Assembly: GCF_040712315.1 (NCBI RefSeq)
Contig: NC_134017.1
Coordinates: 52,325,636 to 52,389,635 of the forward strand
Origin: Castanea sativa
Lineage: Eukaryota; Streptophyta; Magnoliopsida; Fagales; Fagaceae
Direction: 5' to 3'
Length of the DNA stretch: 64,000 bases
Shown here: in pieces, positions 49,901 to 61,900 of the stretch
How the letters are laid out: the number at the start of each line of letters is the position of its first letter
Position numbering within the stretch: the stretch's first letter is position 1
The notes under the pieces: generated by a model
The model's database searches: none
What the model was told of the DNA's origin: nothing
What the model saw: the letters and a program-made list of their open reading frames with translations, nothing else
Translations under genes and position numbers: made by a program

Positions 49901-52900
49901 AAACTAACTTGTGGTTGTTCTCTGTTGTTATGGGAGGTTCAATTTTCTTTTTCGTTGAATCTAAGACTTTCGAATTCTCAGTCGAGGAGGGAGGTACGTT
50001 TTTCATGTTACGCATTTTTGAGCGAAGTCAAGATTCTCTCTGATCGGTTTTCATGGGCAGAGAAAGCGCTAAGTGTTTGCTAGCTATTTGTGGAGGATCT
50101 AATGTCTAATAAAACTCCTGGTAACTTTGCACGAACCTTTAGGGATGATGAGAAAGTTTTCATTTTGCAATTGGGTTCCAATTCACATGGCAGTTTTTTT
50201 AATGATCTCGGAACTTATCCATGGCTGTCGGAAAGGATTTCTCGTGGTGCCAGAAGGGAAATCTGGTAGTGGGTGGCGTGGTTTTGGACTTCATCTAAGG
50301 AAAACAATTGCACCTGGGAAACTTGCCACCAAACAGCCTTTTAACTCTGTCCTGAAACCGATAATGGCAAATCCCAAAACTTTTCTACGGGCAGCGGCGG
50401 AGGGTGATTGGAGAGGGGGTAGTGGTAGCAGAAAAGGAAAGGAATTAATGCCAGAGTTTCAAATTTCAACCGAATCAAATTTGAGCAATGAAGGCCACGA
50501 TATGCGCGATTTGAATGCTGGGAAGAAGCAAGCACTGTCTAAGGCTAAATTGTCAATTGATATTACAGAGTGCATCAGTGGTGTAAGTGATTCACTCTTA
50601 ACATTGGATGTTGGGCTGAGATTAGAACGTGGGCCAGATGGTGAGTGGGAGGTAAAATGGTCCAAAGTCAAGGAAGTGGGCCGCTTAGAAAAACCCAAAG
50701 CCAAAAACTTTAAGCCCGAAGATAAAAGCTAATTTAAACCCACAGCTCCCTTCAATGCAAAGCCCAAATTTAATCCCAAGCCCATCACAGTCTGGCGGCC
50801 CAAACCAAAGCAACCACCTCAAAATGGCGAGACCCACCCAAGTAACCTGCTTTCTGCTTCGACAAGCTCAGTCCGTGATCCTCGCAGCGACGATGTAGTT
50901 TCTAACTCGGAACTACCTCAAGCTGACTCCCAAAGTTTGTTGAGGCTAGCCCTGTTGATGAAAGCCCCCGATGGTACTGATACTGACCTTTTCGGCGCTG
51001 ATGAGCCCGATAATAAGATTCTCGGCTCCGATGAGTCCGACACAGCGTTTCTCAGCTCTGATGAGCCCGTTGAGTCCGATGAGTCAGCAAACACCTCCGA
51101 TGGTGAAGAGAAATTGCAGCGAGACATCCGTTTGATACTCCAGGAGAATTCTGGCAATGTTAGCAAGAAGTGGGGGAATTCAGAACAGTGGGTGCTTGAA
51201 CTTTGAGATGGAAGAAGAGTGGCAGTTCCGATTCAAATTTCGCTGCCTCTAGGTGAAGTCGCAGAGGTTTTGGAAGAGCAAACCCAATTGGCCTTGGTCC
51301 CTTTGAAGTGTTCAGACGTTGTGGAGGTGTCATCAGCCCAAGTTGATGAGAATGAAGTACTTGTGGAAGATTGGATCTCAGACACTTGTTCAGAGTCTGC
51401 TGAGCTACCTAATGTAGGGGGTTTGTCGCCTCTAAGTGTGTAACCACTGGCCTTTTCTTTAACCTTGGCAATGGAAGGGCAGGAAGTGTTGGGTGTGGAG
51501 AATCCAGCGAGGGGAGAAGCTTACTCTGAGTGGTTCCAAAGCAGATTTAAAGGCTTCCTGGGCACATCCCTAAAAGGTTTGGAAAATCAAGCAACCACCT
51601 TTTTATTGGCTGTTGAGGCTGAATTACACCGTAGGGCTGCTTTGGAAAAAAAAGCACGTGATTTGAAGAGTTCTGGAGTGAAAGGAATAAGAGAGCTAAA
51701 GGGTCTATTCAGCTCAATTAATTATGGTTCTACTTCAACTAGGAGCAGTGGTATTAATAGGAAGCGAGCTCTTTCTGTTCCTAAATGAACCTGAAGATGA
51801 TTTCCAGGAATGTCAGAGGATTGAATGAGATTAGGAAGAGGCTTCAAATTCGTAATTTGCTGCGTGCATGGAGACCTGAAATTGTCTGCTTGCAGGAGAC
51901 TAAACTTGAATGGATTACTAGAGGAATTGTCAAAAGTATATGGAGTTGTCCATATGTAGACCGGTTGTACTTGTGTTCAGAAGGTGCTTCTGGAGGTATT
52001 GTATTGATGTGGGATCAGAGGGCAGTGGAAAAGGTGGAAGAAGCAGTATGGCGTTTTTCTGTTTCATGTAGATTTAAAAATGTAGGCGATCAATTTGAAT
52101 GGGCTTTTACAGGTTTATATGGACCAAATTCGAACAAGAGGCGTAGGAAGATGTGGAAGGAACTGACAAAGCTGATTAGTTGGTGGAATGTGCCATGGTG
52201 CCTAGGAGGTGACTTTAATATAATCCGCTTCCCATCAGAAAGATTAGGGGCTACAACTTGTACTCGGGCTATGCATGAATTTTCGGATTTTATCTCTTTA
52301 TATGGGTTGATGGATATACCTATGGAAAGAGGCCTTTATACTTGGTCCAACAATTTCTCTGCCTCTAGAATAGACCGGTTTCTTTTCTCTCCACTATTGG
52401 CAGATCACTTCACTCTATTTGCACAGAGAAGGTTGTCTAAGGTACTCTCAGACCACTACCCAATTTTGTTGGAGGGGGGGAGTCATCAGAGAGGTAGAAC
52501 TCTTTTTCGTTTTGAAAATATGTGGTTGAAGGCGGAGAATTTTGTTGATAAAGTGAAAGCCTGGTGGGCATCCTATATGTTCCAAGGCAACCCTAGTTTT
52601 ATACTAACTAAGAAGTTGGCAGTTTTGAAGTTGGATCTAAAAAAATGGAACGAAGCGGAGTTTGGCAATGTCACTTTAAAGAAACAACAGTTATGGAACA
52701 AATTGAATGACTTGGATGTTAAAGAGGAGACTCAACCTTTAACAGCTAAGGAGAAGTTAGAACAAGCTAATCTCAGTACCGAGATTGAATAGCTTACTCT
52801 TTAGAAGAGATTAGTTGGAGGCAGAAGTCTAGGGTGCTACACTTGAGGAAGGGGGACGCAAGTATAAATTTTTTTCATAGAATGACTAATTCTAAGAGAA

Positions 52901-55900
52901 GAAATAATGGTATTGAAAGCCTTATGGTTGATGGAATCTTGTCTTTTGATCAAGGTATGATTGCTGATTGTATTACTCAATTCTTTATGAATATATACTC
53001 GGAGCAGCAAGTTGTTTGACCTTTTCCAGAAGTCTTGGTATTTCCTAGGATATCCGGTGATAATGTTGAATGGCTAGATAAACCCTTTGAGGAGGCAGAA
53101 ATTTTTGATGTCATACAAAATTTTAATGGTGACAAAGCGCCTGGACCAGATGGGTTTCCAATGGCCTACTTCCAAGCAAGTTGGGGTATTCTTAAAACTG
53201 ATCTTATGGCTGTTTTTCACCATTTTTTTGCTAAAGGTCAGTTTGAGAAAAGCTTGAATGCAACGTTCATCACTCTCATCCCTAAAAAAAATCCAGCAAT
53301 TGAAGTCAAGGATTTTCGTCCCATTAGTCTTGTTAGGGGAATTTATAAAATCATTACTAAGGTTTTAGCCACCAGATTTTGCACGGTCGTGGAAGATATA
53401 ATTTCTTCTTCACAAAATGCTTTTGTGAGGAACAGGCGGATTCTTGACCCTATGCTTATTGCTAATGAATGTCTCGACAGTAGAGTGAAAACGGGTTTGG
53501 CAGGGTTACTTTGCAAATTAGATGTTAAGAAGGCTTTTGATCGTGTCAACTGGGGTTTTCTTATGCAATTACTAAAACGAAGTGGGTTCTTTGCTAAATG
53601 GAGGCAGTGGATTTTCTTTTGTATATCTACAGTTCGCTTCTCTATTTTGATAAATGGCACTCTTTGTGAGTTTTTTGAGAGCTCCAAGGGGTTCAGACAA
53701 GGTGACCCATTGTCCCCTTTGTTGTTTGTCTTGGTGATGGAAGCCCTTGGGAGAATTTTGGATAAGGCTGTCCATGACGGTCACATGTCAGGCTTTGGTG
53801 TAGGTCGGTTGGAGGGAAGATCTTTGGAGGTGTCACATCTGCTCTTTGCGGACGACACTTTAAGTTTTTGTGATTTAGATTTGGATTAGGTTTTGTTTCT
53901 CCGTATGATTCTCATTTGGTTTTAGGCGATTTTTGGTCTAAAGATAAATTTGGGCAAATCAGAGCTGGTTCCTGTTGGTATGGTGCATAATCTTGACTTA
54001 TTGTTGAATGTCCTTGGTTGTAAACAAGGTACCCTTCCAATGAAATATTTAGGCCTACCTTTGGGAGCTAAATGCAAGGATAAGACAATTTGGAACCCAA
54101 TTCTGGAGAAGATAGAACGGAGATTAGCAAGATGGAAACGTTTGTACTTATCCAAGGGAGGTAGAGTCACTTTAATTAAAAGCACTCTATCTAATTTACC
54201 CACTTATTTTCTATCTTTATTTCCTATTCCTGCTTCTGTGGCTAACCGAATTGAGAAACTTCAGAGGGATTTCTTATGGGGTGGCATTGGTGATGAACCA
54301 AAATTCCATTTGGTTAAATGGGCTACTGTTTGCACTCCCATTGATTCAGGTGGTTTGGGGATAAGAAATGTAAGACTTTTTAATGAAGCTCTGCTTGGAA
54401 AGTGGCTATGGAGATTTGGGATGGAGAGGGCTGCCCTTTGGAGGCAAGTGATAACCGTAAAATATGGCTGTGGATGGGGTAGTTGATGTACTAGGCCTAC
54501 TAATGGTTCGTATGGTGTTGGCTTGTGGAAAAATATTAGTCGGGGATGGCCTTCTTTCTCTCGCCACATTCTATATGATATTGGGGATGGGTCTAGGGTG
54601 AAATTTTGGCAATACCATTGGTGTGGTGAAACATCTCTTGCAGTCAGCTATCCTGAATTGTTTAAATTTTGCCGAGATCAAGAGGTTAGTGTAGCTGAGG
54701 TTATGAAGTTTGATAACGGAATCCTGTTTGGGATGTAAGTTTCTTTAGGGGTGTGCATGCTCGGGAACTAGAGGCACTGGCTGGTTTCATGGATACCATA
54801 TATGGTGCGTTGGTGAGAGGGCTTGGTGAGGATAAGATGTGCTGGAAATCTGATAGAAAGAAGGGTTTCACGGTTAGGAATTATTACAATCTCTTAGTGG
54901 GCCCTAATGACTATTGTTTTCCTTGGAAAAGCATTTGGAAGCAGAAGATTCCTTCTCGAGTAGTTTTCTTTGTTTGGACTGCTGCTTGAGGGAAATGCTT
55001 AACGATTGACAATTTATGAAGAAGGAAGGTTTGGGTATTGGACTGGTGCTATATGTGCAAGTGTAATGGTGAATCGGTTGATCATCTTTTTCTTCATTGT
55101 CCGGTTACAATGGATATGTGGGCTATGGTGTTCGGGTTGTTTGGAGTGAGCTGGGTTATGCCGCCATCTGTAGCGGAGCTTCTAGCATGTTGGCAAATAA
55201 GTTTTGGACGCCATCGAAATGGGTATATATGGCTTATGGTTCCCCATTGCTTATTATGGTGCCTTTGGAGGGAGACAAATAGTCGGTGCTTTGAAAATAA
55301 GGAGAGATCCATATCAGACTTGAAACTATTTTTCTTTAGAACTTTAATGGATTGGTTGGCTGCCTTGCAAAACCAATCCTTTTCATCCTTTCTTGATTTC
55401 TTAGATTCTTGTAATTTTTGTTCTTAATTGTTTGACCCCTTGTACACTCCCTGTGTGCTAGGGTGTTTCACCTTTTTTAAGATCAATAAACTTTTACTTA
55501 TCAAAAAAAATAAATAAATAATGAGAGTAGCCAAGTTTCTCAAGAAATTCTCCACTTTGAATTTTAAGTTCCTCTAGCCTCTAGGAATGGGTTCGTTATG
55601 AACAACAAGTGATGTTAATGAGAGAAATTGATGCAGGAGCATAACCAGAAACTATCTCAATATTTTATTTTGGATTTTTATTGGATAATTTTAGGTTTTA
55701 ATGTTTTTTATTTATTTCGTTTGAGTTATGATAGGGATGGAATTTCAAATCCTTAGATAAGGATTAGTTTAGTATTTGGATTAGTATTTGAGTTGAATTA
55801 GGATTTGTTTTAGGATGTTTATCTTTATCTCTTGAGATTCCTAGAAGCTCTATATAAAGCTCCATATGATTTATTTTGTAATCAAACCATTAGACATTTA

Positions 55901-58900
55901 TTAATATTATTCAATGTTTATTCATAAAAAGTTTGCATTGCATTTGGTGGTGAATCCAAACAACCTTAGGTGGTGAAGCCTAAGGTTTACCATGGGATTA
56001 ATGTAGGTGGGAAGCCTAGGTTGTCCTACGTCAACTTTGGTATCAAAACTAAATCTGATCTTTCAAGCTTTCCACAACTCAAACCAAATTTGTTGAACAT
56101 CTCACCAATGTTAACCTAACCAAATTCAAACATCAGAGAACAAACCAACCAGCTATGACAGATCTTGAACAGCCAGAGCCAGAACCAATCTATACTATAT
56201 ACCCACTTTACCCACATGAATTTTTCATCCCAAAATAATTTTCCCAGCAGCCAATAGAGAAGCCTGCTACTCCTTCCAAACCTGTGACTCCAATCTATGC
56301 CCAACTCTAGATTGCAAGATCCACCTCCAAAAAAAAAGTCCAAAAAAACCTTTATTATATTTCTTAAGTCTTGAGCTATGGCAGTGAAGTATTGACGGAT
56401 GGATGAGGTGTTTTCTTGTTGTATATTGTCTTTGTGATGCTAAAAATTTCCATTAGAGGTTTGAGGTTGATACTTCTCTTGATAGGATTGGGGAACATAT
56501 TTCTCTCTTAAGTATTTTTTTCATTTCATTCCAATCAGTTATGGCAGGCTTGCTCCTTCCTTTGCAATGATTCTCAATACTACGCCAAAAGTCTCTAGCT
56601 CTACTTATCAATTTCATCCTAGCAAACCTAACCTTATTAGCATCTGTCAAACATATTTGATCAAAAAAATGATCCATCTCATCTAGCCAATTGATGAGGG
56701 TCCAAGCATCTAGACGTCCATCAAATATTGGTGTTTCTAAGACTACCATGATTCACTGGAATGGATTCTCAACAATTTGAAACGAACAATTGCTTGCTAA
56801 CCTATGCTTTGGATGGTGCTCTGTATTGATTATTATATGGGGCATGATTCACACGGCTGGAGCAATAAGTCTTTGACCTGGGCTATTACTAGGTTTGATG
56901 AGCATGGGCTGGTGCTGCTGAAAATTCAAGAATACTTGATGGGCTGATCAGGCTGCGCTAAATGCTTAAATACCCAAAATGAGAGTGGCCCACATAGATG
57001 TAGGATTGATGGGTTGGTAAGTGAACTCATGTTTCAGCTAGAACTTTTTCTGGTCTGATGGTGTGGGTTTCAGGTTTCCTGGATCTGGTTTGTACTATTG
57101 GATTGAAAATGAATTTGGGATGTAGGAGTTGCTGGATGTTTGGTTTTAGAAGTAGTGGTTGAAAGAACGACAGATTTCTTGTGGTTGCTGAAAATTGATA
57201 GATCGATTTTAGCTCTAATACCAAAGTTGATGCAAGACAACCTAGGCTTCCCACTTAGATTAATCCCACGGTAAACTGATATTAATAAACTTTTTTTTAA
57301 AATTTTATTTTTTATTTTTTGTGGTGGTGGATCTTGCAATCTAGAGTCGGGCATGGATTGGAGTCACAAGTTTGGAAGGAGTAGCAGGCTTCTCTGCTAG
57401 TATATAGTACGAACAGGTTTTGGTTCAGGTTTGTTCAAGATCTCGTGGGGTAAGAACCTGAATAATGTCATAGCTGGTTGGTTTGTTCTCTGATAGTGGA
57501 ATTGGGTTGGGTTAACATTAGTGAGATGTATGTCAGATTTGGTTTGAGTTGTTCAAACCTTGAAAGATCAGATTTAGCTCTAATACCAAGTTGATGCAGG
57601 ACAACCTTGGCTTCCCACCTACATTAATCCCACGGTAAACCTTAGGCTTCACCACCTAAGGGTGTTTGGATTCACCACCAAACGCAATGCAAATTTTACA
57701 TGAATAATCATTGAATAATATTAATAAACGTCTAATAATCTAATTACAAAATAAATCATCTAGCTCTTTATATAGAGCTTCCAAGAATCTCAAAAGATAA
57801 AGATAAATATCTTAAAACAAATCCTAATCAAACTCAAATACTAATCCAAACAAATACCAAACTAGTCCTTATCTAAGGATATGAAATTCTATCCCCATCA
57901 TAACTCAAACTAAATAAATAAAAACATTAAAATCTAAAATTATTTAATGAAAATCCAAAATAAAATATTGAGATGATTTCTAGTTACGCTCCTGCATCAG
58001 AAATTTTTCTAAATGCCTTTGAAAAGTTATTTTGAAGGCACCAAAGGAATAGAAAAGGCCTGGTATCCTAGTAACACGATAACAAATAAAAGTTAGCATT
58101 TAGAAAATCCAACAATTGATGGAGGGACTAAAACATCAAAACTACATATTGACATAAAATAAACATAAGATCAATTTTGCAAACAAACCTGTACTAATCC
58201 GCCAAGGTTATCTCTAAGATCTAAAATGAAAGATGAGGCTCCCATATCCTGAAGTCGTTTCATTGCTGCAACAATCATTATTATGTTTTAGTTAAAATCA
58301 TAAGACTAACTTAAACTATATAATTCAAGTATAACATAAATGAAAGCCCTATTGGGACTGTAATTAGTGCCAAAAGTTTCACATGAGAATAAGGATCCAA
58401 GCTAGCCAAATAGGCACATGATATCAGCTTCCAACTATCTAAAACCAGAAAGGACCTAATGGTATACTATGAATTCATTTATTCCGAGGGAAAAATGCAA
58501 ATCAGATCTATTCATTCCTTGCCTCCTATCTTGAGTTCTTGTATGCAAACAGCGGAATGAGATTAAAGGACCAATGCTAATTCCTCAGAAGCTTCCTCTT
58601 GTTGAGGCTTGTATTGCACAGGGAAACGCGTTCCCATGCAGAGGTTAGAAGGTTTATGCAGAGTAAAATTATGCAACATATTACATATTTCTGAAATGAT
58701 ATAGTGTAATAATATGACACCTACCAATCACCAAGTCTTTTCTAGCCAATGCATTGAACTCTTTTAGGCGCATGTACCCAACAGAAGCAGAGCCATTGTC
58801 AATTTGTTCCAAACGATAAACGACAGGGGTTCGAGCAACAAGTTGTCTCTGCACTTCGATAGATTGAATAGGCCCACAGTTACCATGCTTGACCTAACAT

Positions 58901-61900
58901 TAACAATTTGAACAATCATTATGAGGACAGCACAACTAAAAAAATTAACATAGCACTACACCATACGAGACTAAATTAGTATCACAACCTTAACAGTGAC
59001 AAATGTTTCATTAGGGCCTTGTAACAAAGATGATACGTCAAAGGCTGATTTCCCTCTCACATCTACTCCATTGACAGCTAACACTTCATCCCCCTAATAA
59101 AGTAGAAGGAAGGAAGCAAATAAGTGTAAGGAAACCTATTAAACAGACTTGTTCGACCAAAATCAGCCCTAATTAAATAAAAGAAAAGGAAATTCCAGAA
59201 ACAAAATAAAACCAAGGAACAATGTGCATGTGTGTTTACACACATAATAGTTCATATAAAGATTAGAACCTTTGGCTGAAAAGGGTTGAATTGGCTAAAC
59301 AAATCCTTTTCCAGCATTCATCCCTATCAAAGGCCATATTTTGTTTCTATTTACACAGGAAAATAAGAAGTTGCTTCTATTTAAACAACCAAAAATAACT
59401 TTGGGCCTCTTACATCTTGAAATGCTAATGGCAATAATACAGTGATGGGATTGTGTAGTAGAAGTTGACACTAGCGAAATAAATAATTGCGTTTTAAATG
59501 AAGAAAAAAAAATAGCATCAGAGTCCCTAGTTAGACACATGCATGCCTTGACCACTAGCTAGCATCATCCCTTCCAATTGCCTCTAGGTTGGAAAGAGCA
59601 TTAGTGGACTTCTTACTAAAAGGTCAACTAGCACCTCTTGGTATTTCCAATAGAGACATCTAGGGTTTGAATCCCCCTCCCTCCCTTAGAATGTATCAAA
59701 AAAAGATACAACCCTAATATTCAAATTTGTTCTACATCATAAACAGATCAAGCTGAAGCTTAAGAGCGTTAGTGGACTTCTTACTAAAAGGTCAACTAGC
59801 ACCTCTTGGTATTTCCAATAGAGACATCTAGAGTTTGAATCCCCCTCCCTCACTTAGAATGTATCAAAAAAAGATACAACCCTAATATTCAAATTTGTTC
59901 TACATCATAAACAGATCAAGCTGAAGCTTAAAATGAATCGTACGCAACAAATACATTTTGAAAAAACAAAAACCTTAGTTTCAAAACCAAAGAGCACAGA
60001 AACTTGGCAAGTAATTAGAGAAACAGGTAGAGAAAACACAGCAGTTCGTAACTTTAAGAATTACCCAACCCAGCATAACTCAACTCAAACCATATCAAGC
60101 ATTGTCACACAAAGAAAGAGTATAGTAACACATCAACTCCGGGAATCAGCAGTGGATTCAAGATTTGAAATATGATAAAAGGCACAAACGAAAACTAATA
60201 TTAGTATATTGCATCTGTAATTTTGGCCTTGTAGCTACCTGTCTAACACCAGCAGAATGTGCAGGACCATCCAACAAGAGACCTAGTACCTTCAGTTTTA
60301 CACCTCCATTATCTTCTGGAACTTCCCTAAGGTTCAGTCCAATACCACTCATGTCATACCTTGCCATCTTGGAGAACTTTCAACAACGACAAAAGCAGCA
60401 TATGCCATGGAACAAGAAAACTGAAAAATTTGTAAGTAAAGACCATTATGTAGAAATAATGGATTTTTTTCATAAGTAATTAGAAGTTTTATTGAATTGA
60501 AGAGAACCTCAGGAACCCAGGCTCTATGAGCAAGTGTCATAAAGGAAAATATAACAGTTAGGTACTTCTCTCAAATTCACTTAATGTTTATGCAAACAGG
60601 CCGATTTCAATATGGAAGAACTCTCTGTAAGAAGATCCATTAGAGCAGGGGTGGAGCCATGTATGGACTAAGTAGGGCCAGCTGTTTTTAAAAAAATCAG
60701 AATACAGCATATATATTTACAACTTTTTACTAGCTAGCCAAGTGGTCTTTAAAACAATTGTTCAAATGGATCCCTAATATGAAGAAAAGAGTTTTTTTTT
60801 TTTAAAACAAATCATCCCTTTAAAAATAAAATAAAAAAGTACTGCTAGATTCATGTCTCTCCTCTTTAGCTTTTCTCTCTTGTTTGGTGAATTCTGGCTG
60901 TTGAGTTCAGTACTGAGTTTTTAATAAAAGCAATTTTCTCATGTGCCTTTTAGCCCTGAATCATCCATGGCTTTGAGGACTTGATTGGGTTCAAAGGAAT
61001 TTGCTTTTATTTGTTTATGAGTTATGAATAATAAGTTTAATTTGTGGACATGGAATTGTAGAAAACACTTTTATCTGGGAGTAAGATTTTTTTTGTTTTT
61101 GTTGTTATTGTTTATATTTTCCAAATGTTTGTCAATGCTTCATTCAAATTCAATTTGTTATACGAAAAAAAAAAGGATAAACACATAGATTTAAAGTTAA
61201 AAATGATAGTACCAGAAAGAATTAGAGAGATTCTAAAAAAATTACAACAAAATAAGTGATTTTTTTTGTGCATATATAGCAAACTAGTCCTCTTATAATT
61301 TTTTTTTTTATAAGTAGTTCTCTTATAATTATATTTTGCAAATATATGCTTACAAAATAAGTTAGGACTTATTTTTTTTTGATAAGTAACGACAAAATTT
61401 TATTAAAAAATGAAGAAATAGCCAACCCGAGTACATTGGGAATGTACTATGGGGGCATAAGTCAAAAACCAAGATTACAACGATCAAGTAAAACAGGAAT
61501 GGAAAGTTAGGACTTATTCTAATATTAGCATGTGTAAATGTGTGCATGTATGAGTTTTGACTAGTGTATCAATATCATAATTCTCTAAACAAAAATTATT
61601 GACTCCGCCCCTGCTTTAGACATAAAAAATGGTTACAAAAACTCTATGAATCATGCACACGAACACTACACATTACACAAACACGACCATACCACAATTA
61701 ATTCACTAATTAATATATATATATATATAGCAAACTAATGTAATTTTATTTTGTAAATATATGCTTGCAAATATTATTGTGTGTAAATGTGTGTATGTAT
61801 GAGTTTTGACCAGTGTATCAATATCATAATTCACCAAACAAAAATTAACTGGCTCCGCCCCTGCTTTGGACATAGAAAAAGGTTATGAAAACTCTACGAA

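Larger units (their letters stand above)
49833..55531 (+). mobile_element. L1-type LINE with 15-bp target-site duplication, degenerate
   Basis: The element 49848-55516 is flanked by the direct repeat AATAATGAGAGTAGC at 49833-49847 and 55517-55531, and ends in an A-rich tail after TTACTTATCAAAAAAA. It carries ORF1 and ORF2 and is about 5.7 kb, close to full length. It inserted antisense to CtpA in intron 6. Several stops and frameshifts show it is no longer autonomous. Confidence 0.95.
55624..58004. mobile_element. LTR retrotransposon insertion with inverted LTRs and 5-bp target duplication
   Basis: The left LTR 55629-56033 (plus orientation) starts TGATGCAGGAGC. The right LTR 57592-57999 is its reverse complement and ends GCTCCTGCATCA. 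The same pentamer GAAAT flanks the whole at 55624-55628 and 58000-58004. After each LTR, pointing inward, is a primer-binding site (TTTGGTATCAAAAC at 56036; TTGGTATTAGAGC in reverse at about 57578) and a matching leader (56034-56345 against 57300-57591). The 56346-57299 middle carries a minus-strand gag fragment and an extra LTR end. It lies in CtpA intron 6. An ordinary LTR element has LTRs in the same direction, so this one is rearranged. Confidence 0.8.

Noticed and set aside
50459..51166. Minus-strand frames across LINE ORF1
   Set aside because: Antisense shadows with no family features.
53343..53687. Minus-strand 114-codon frame
   Set aside because: Antisense of the LINE reverse transcriptase domain.
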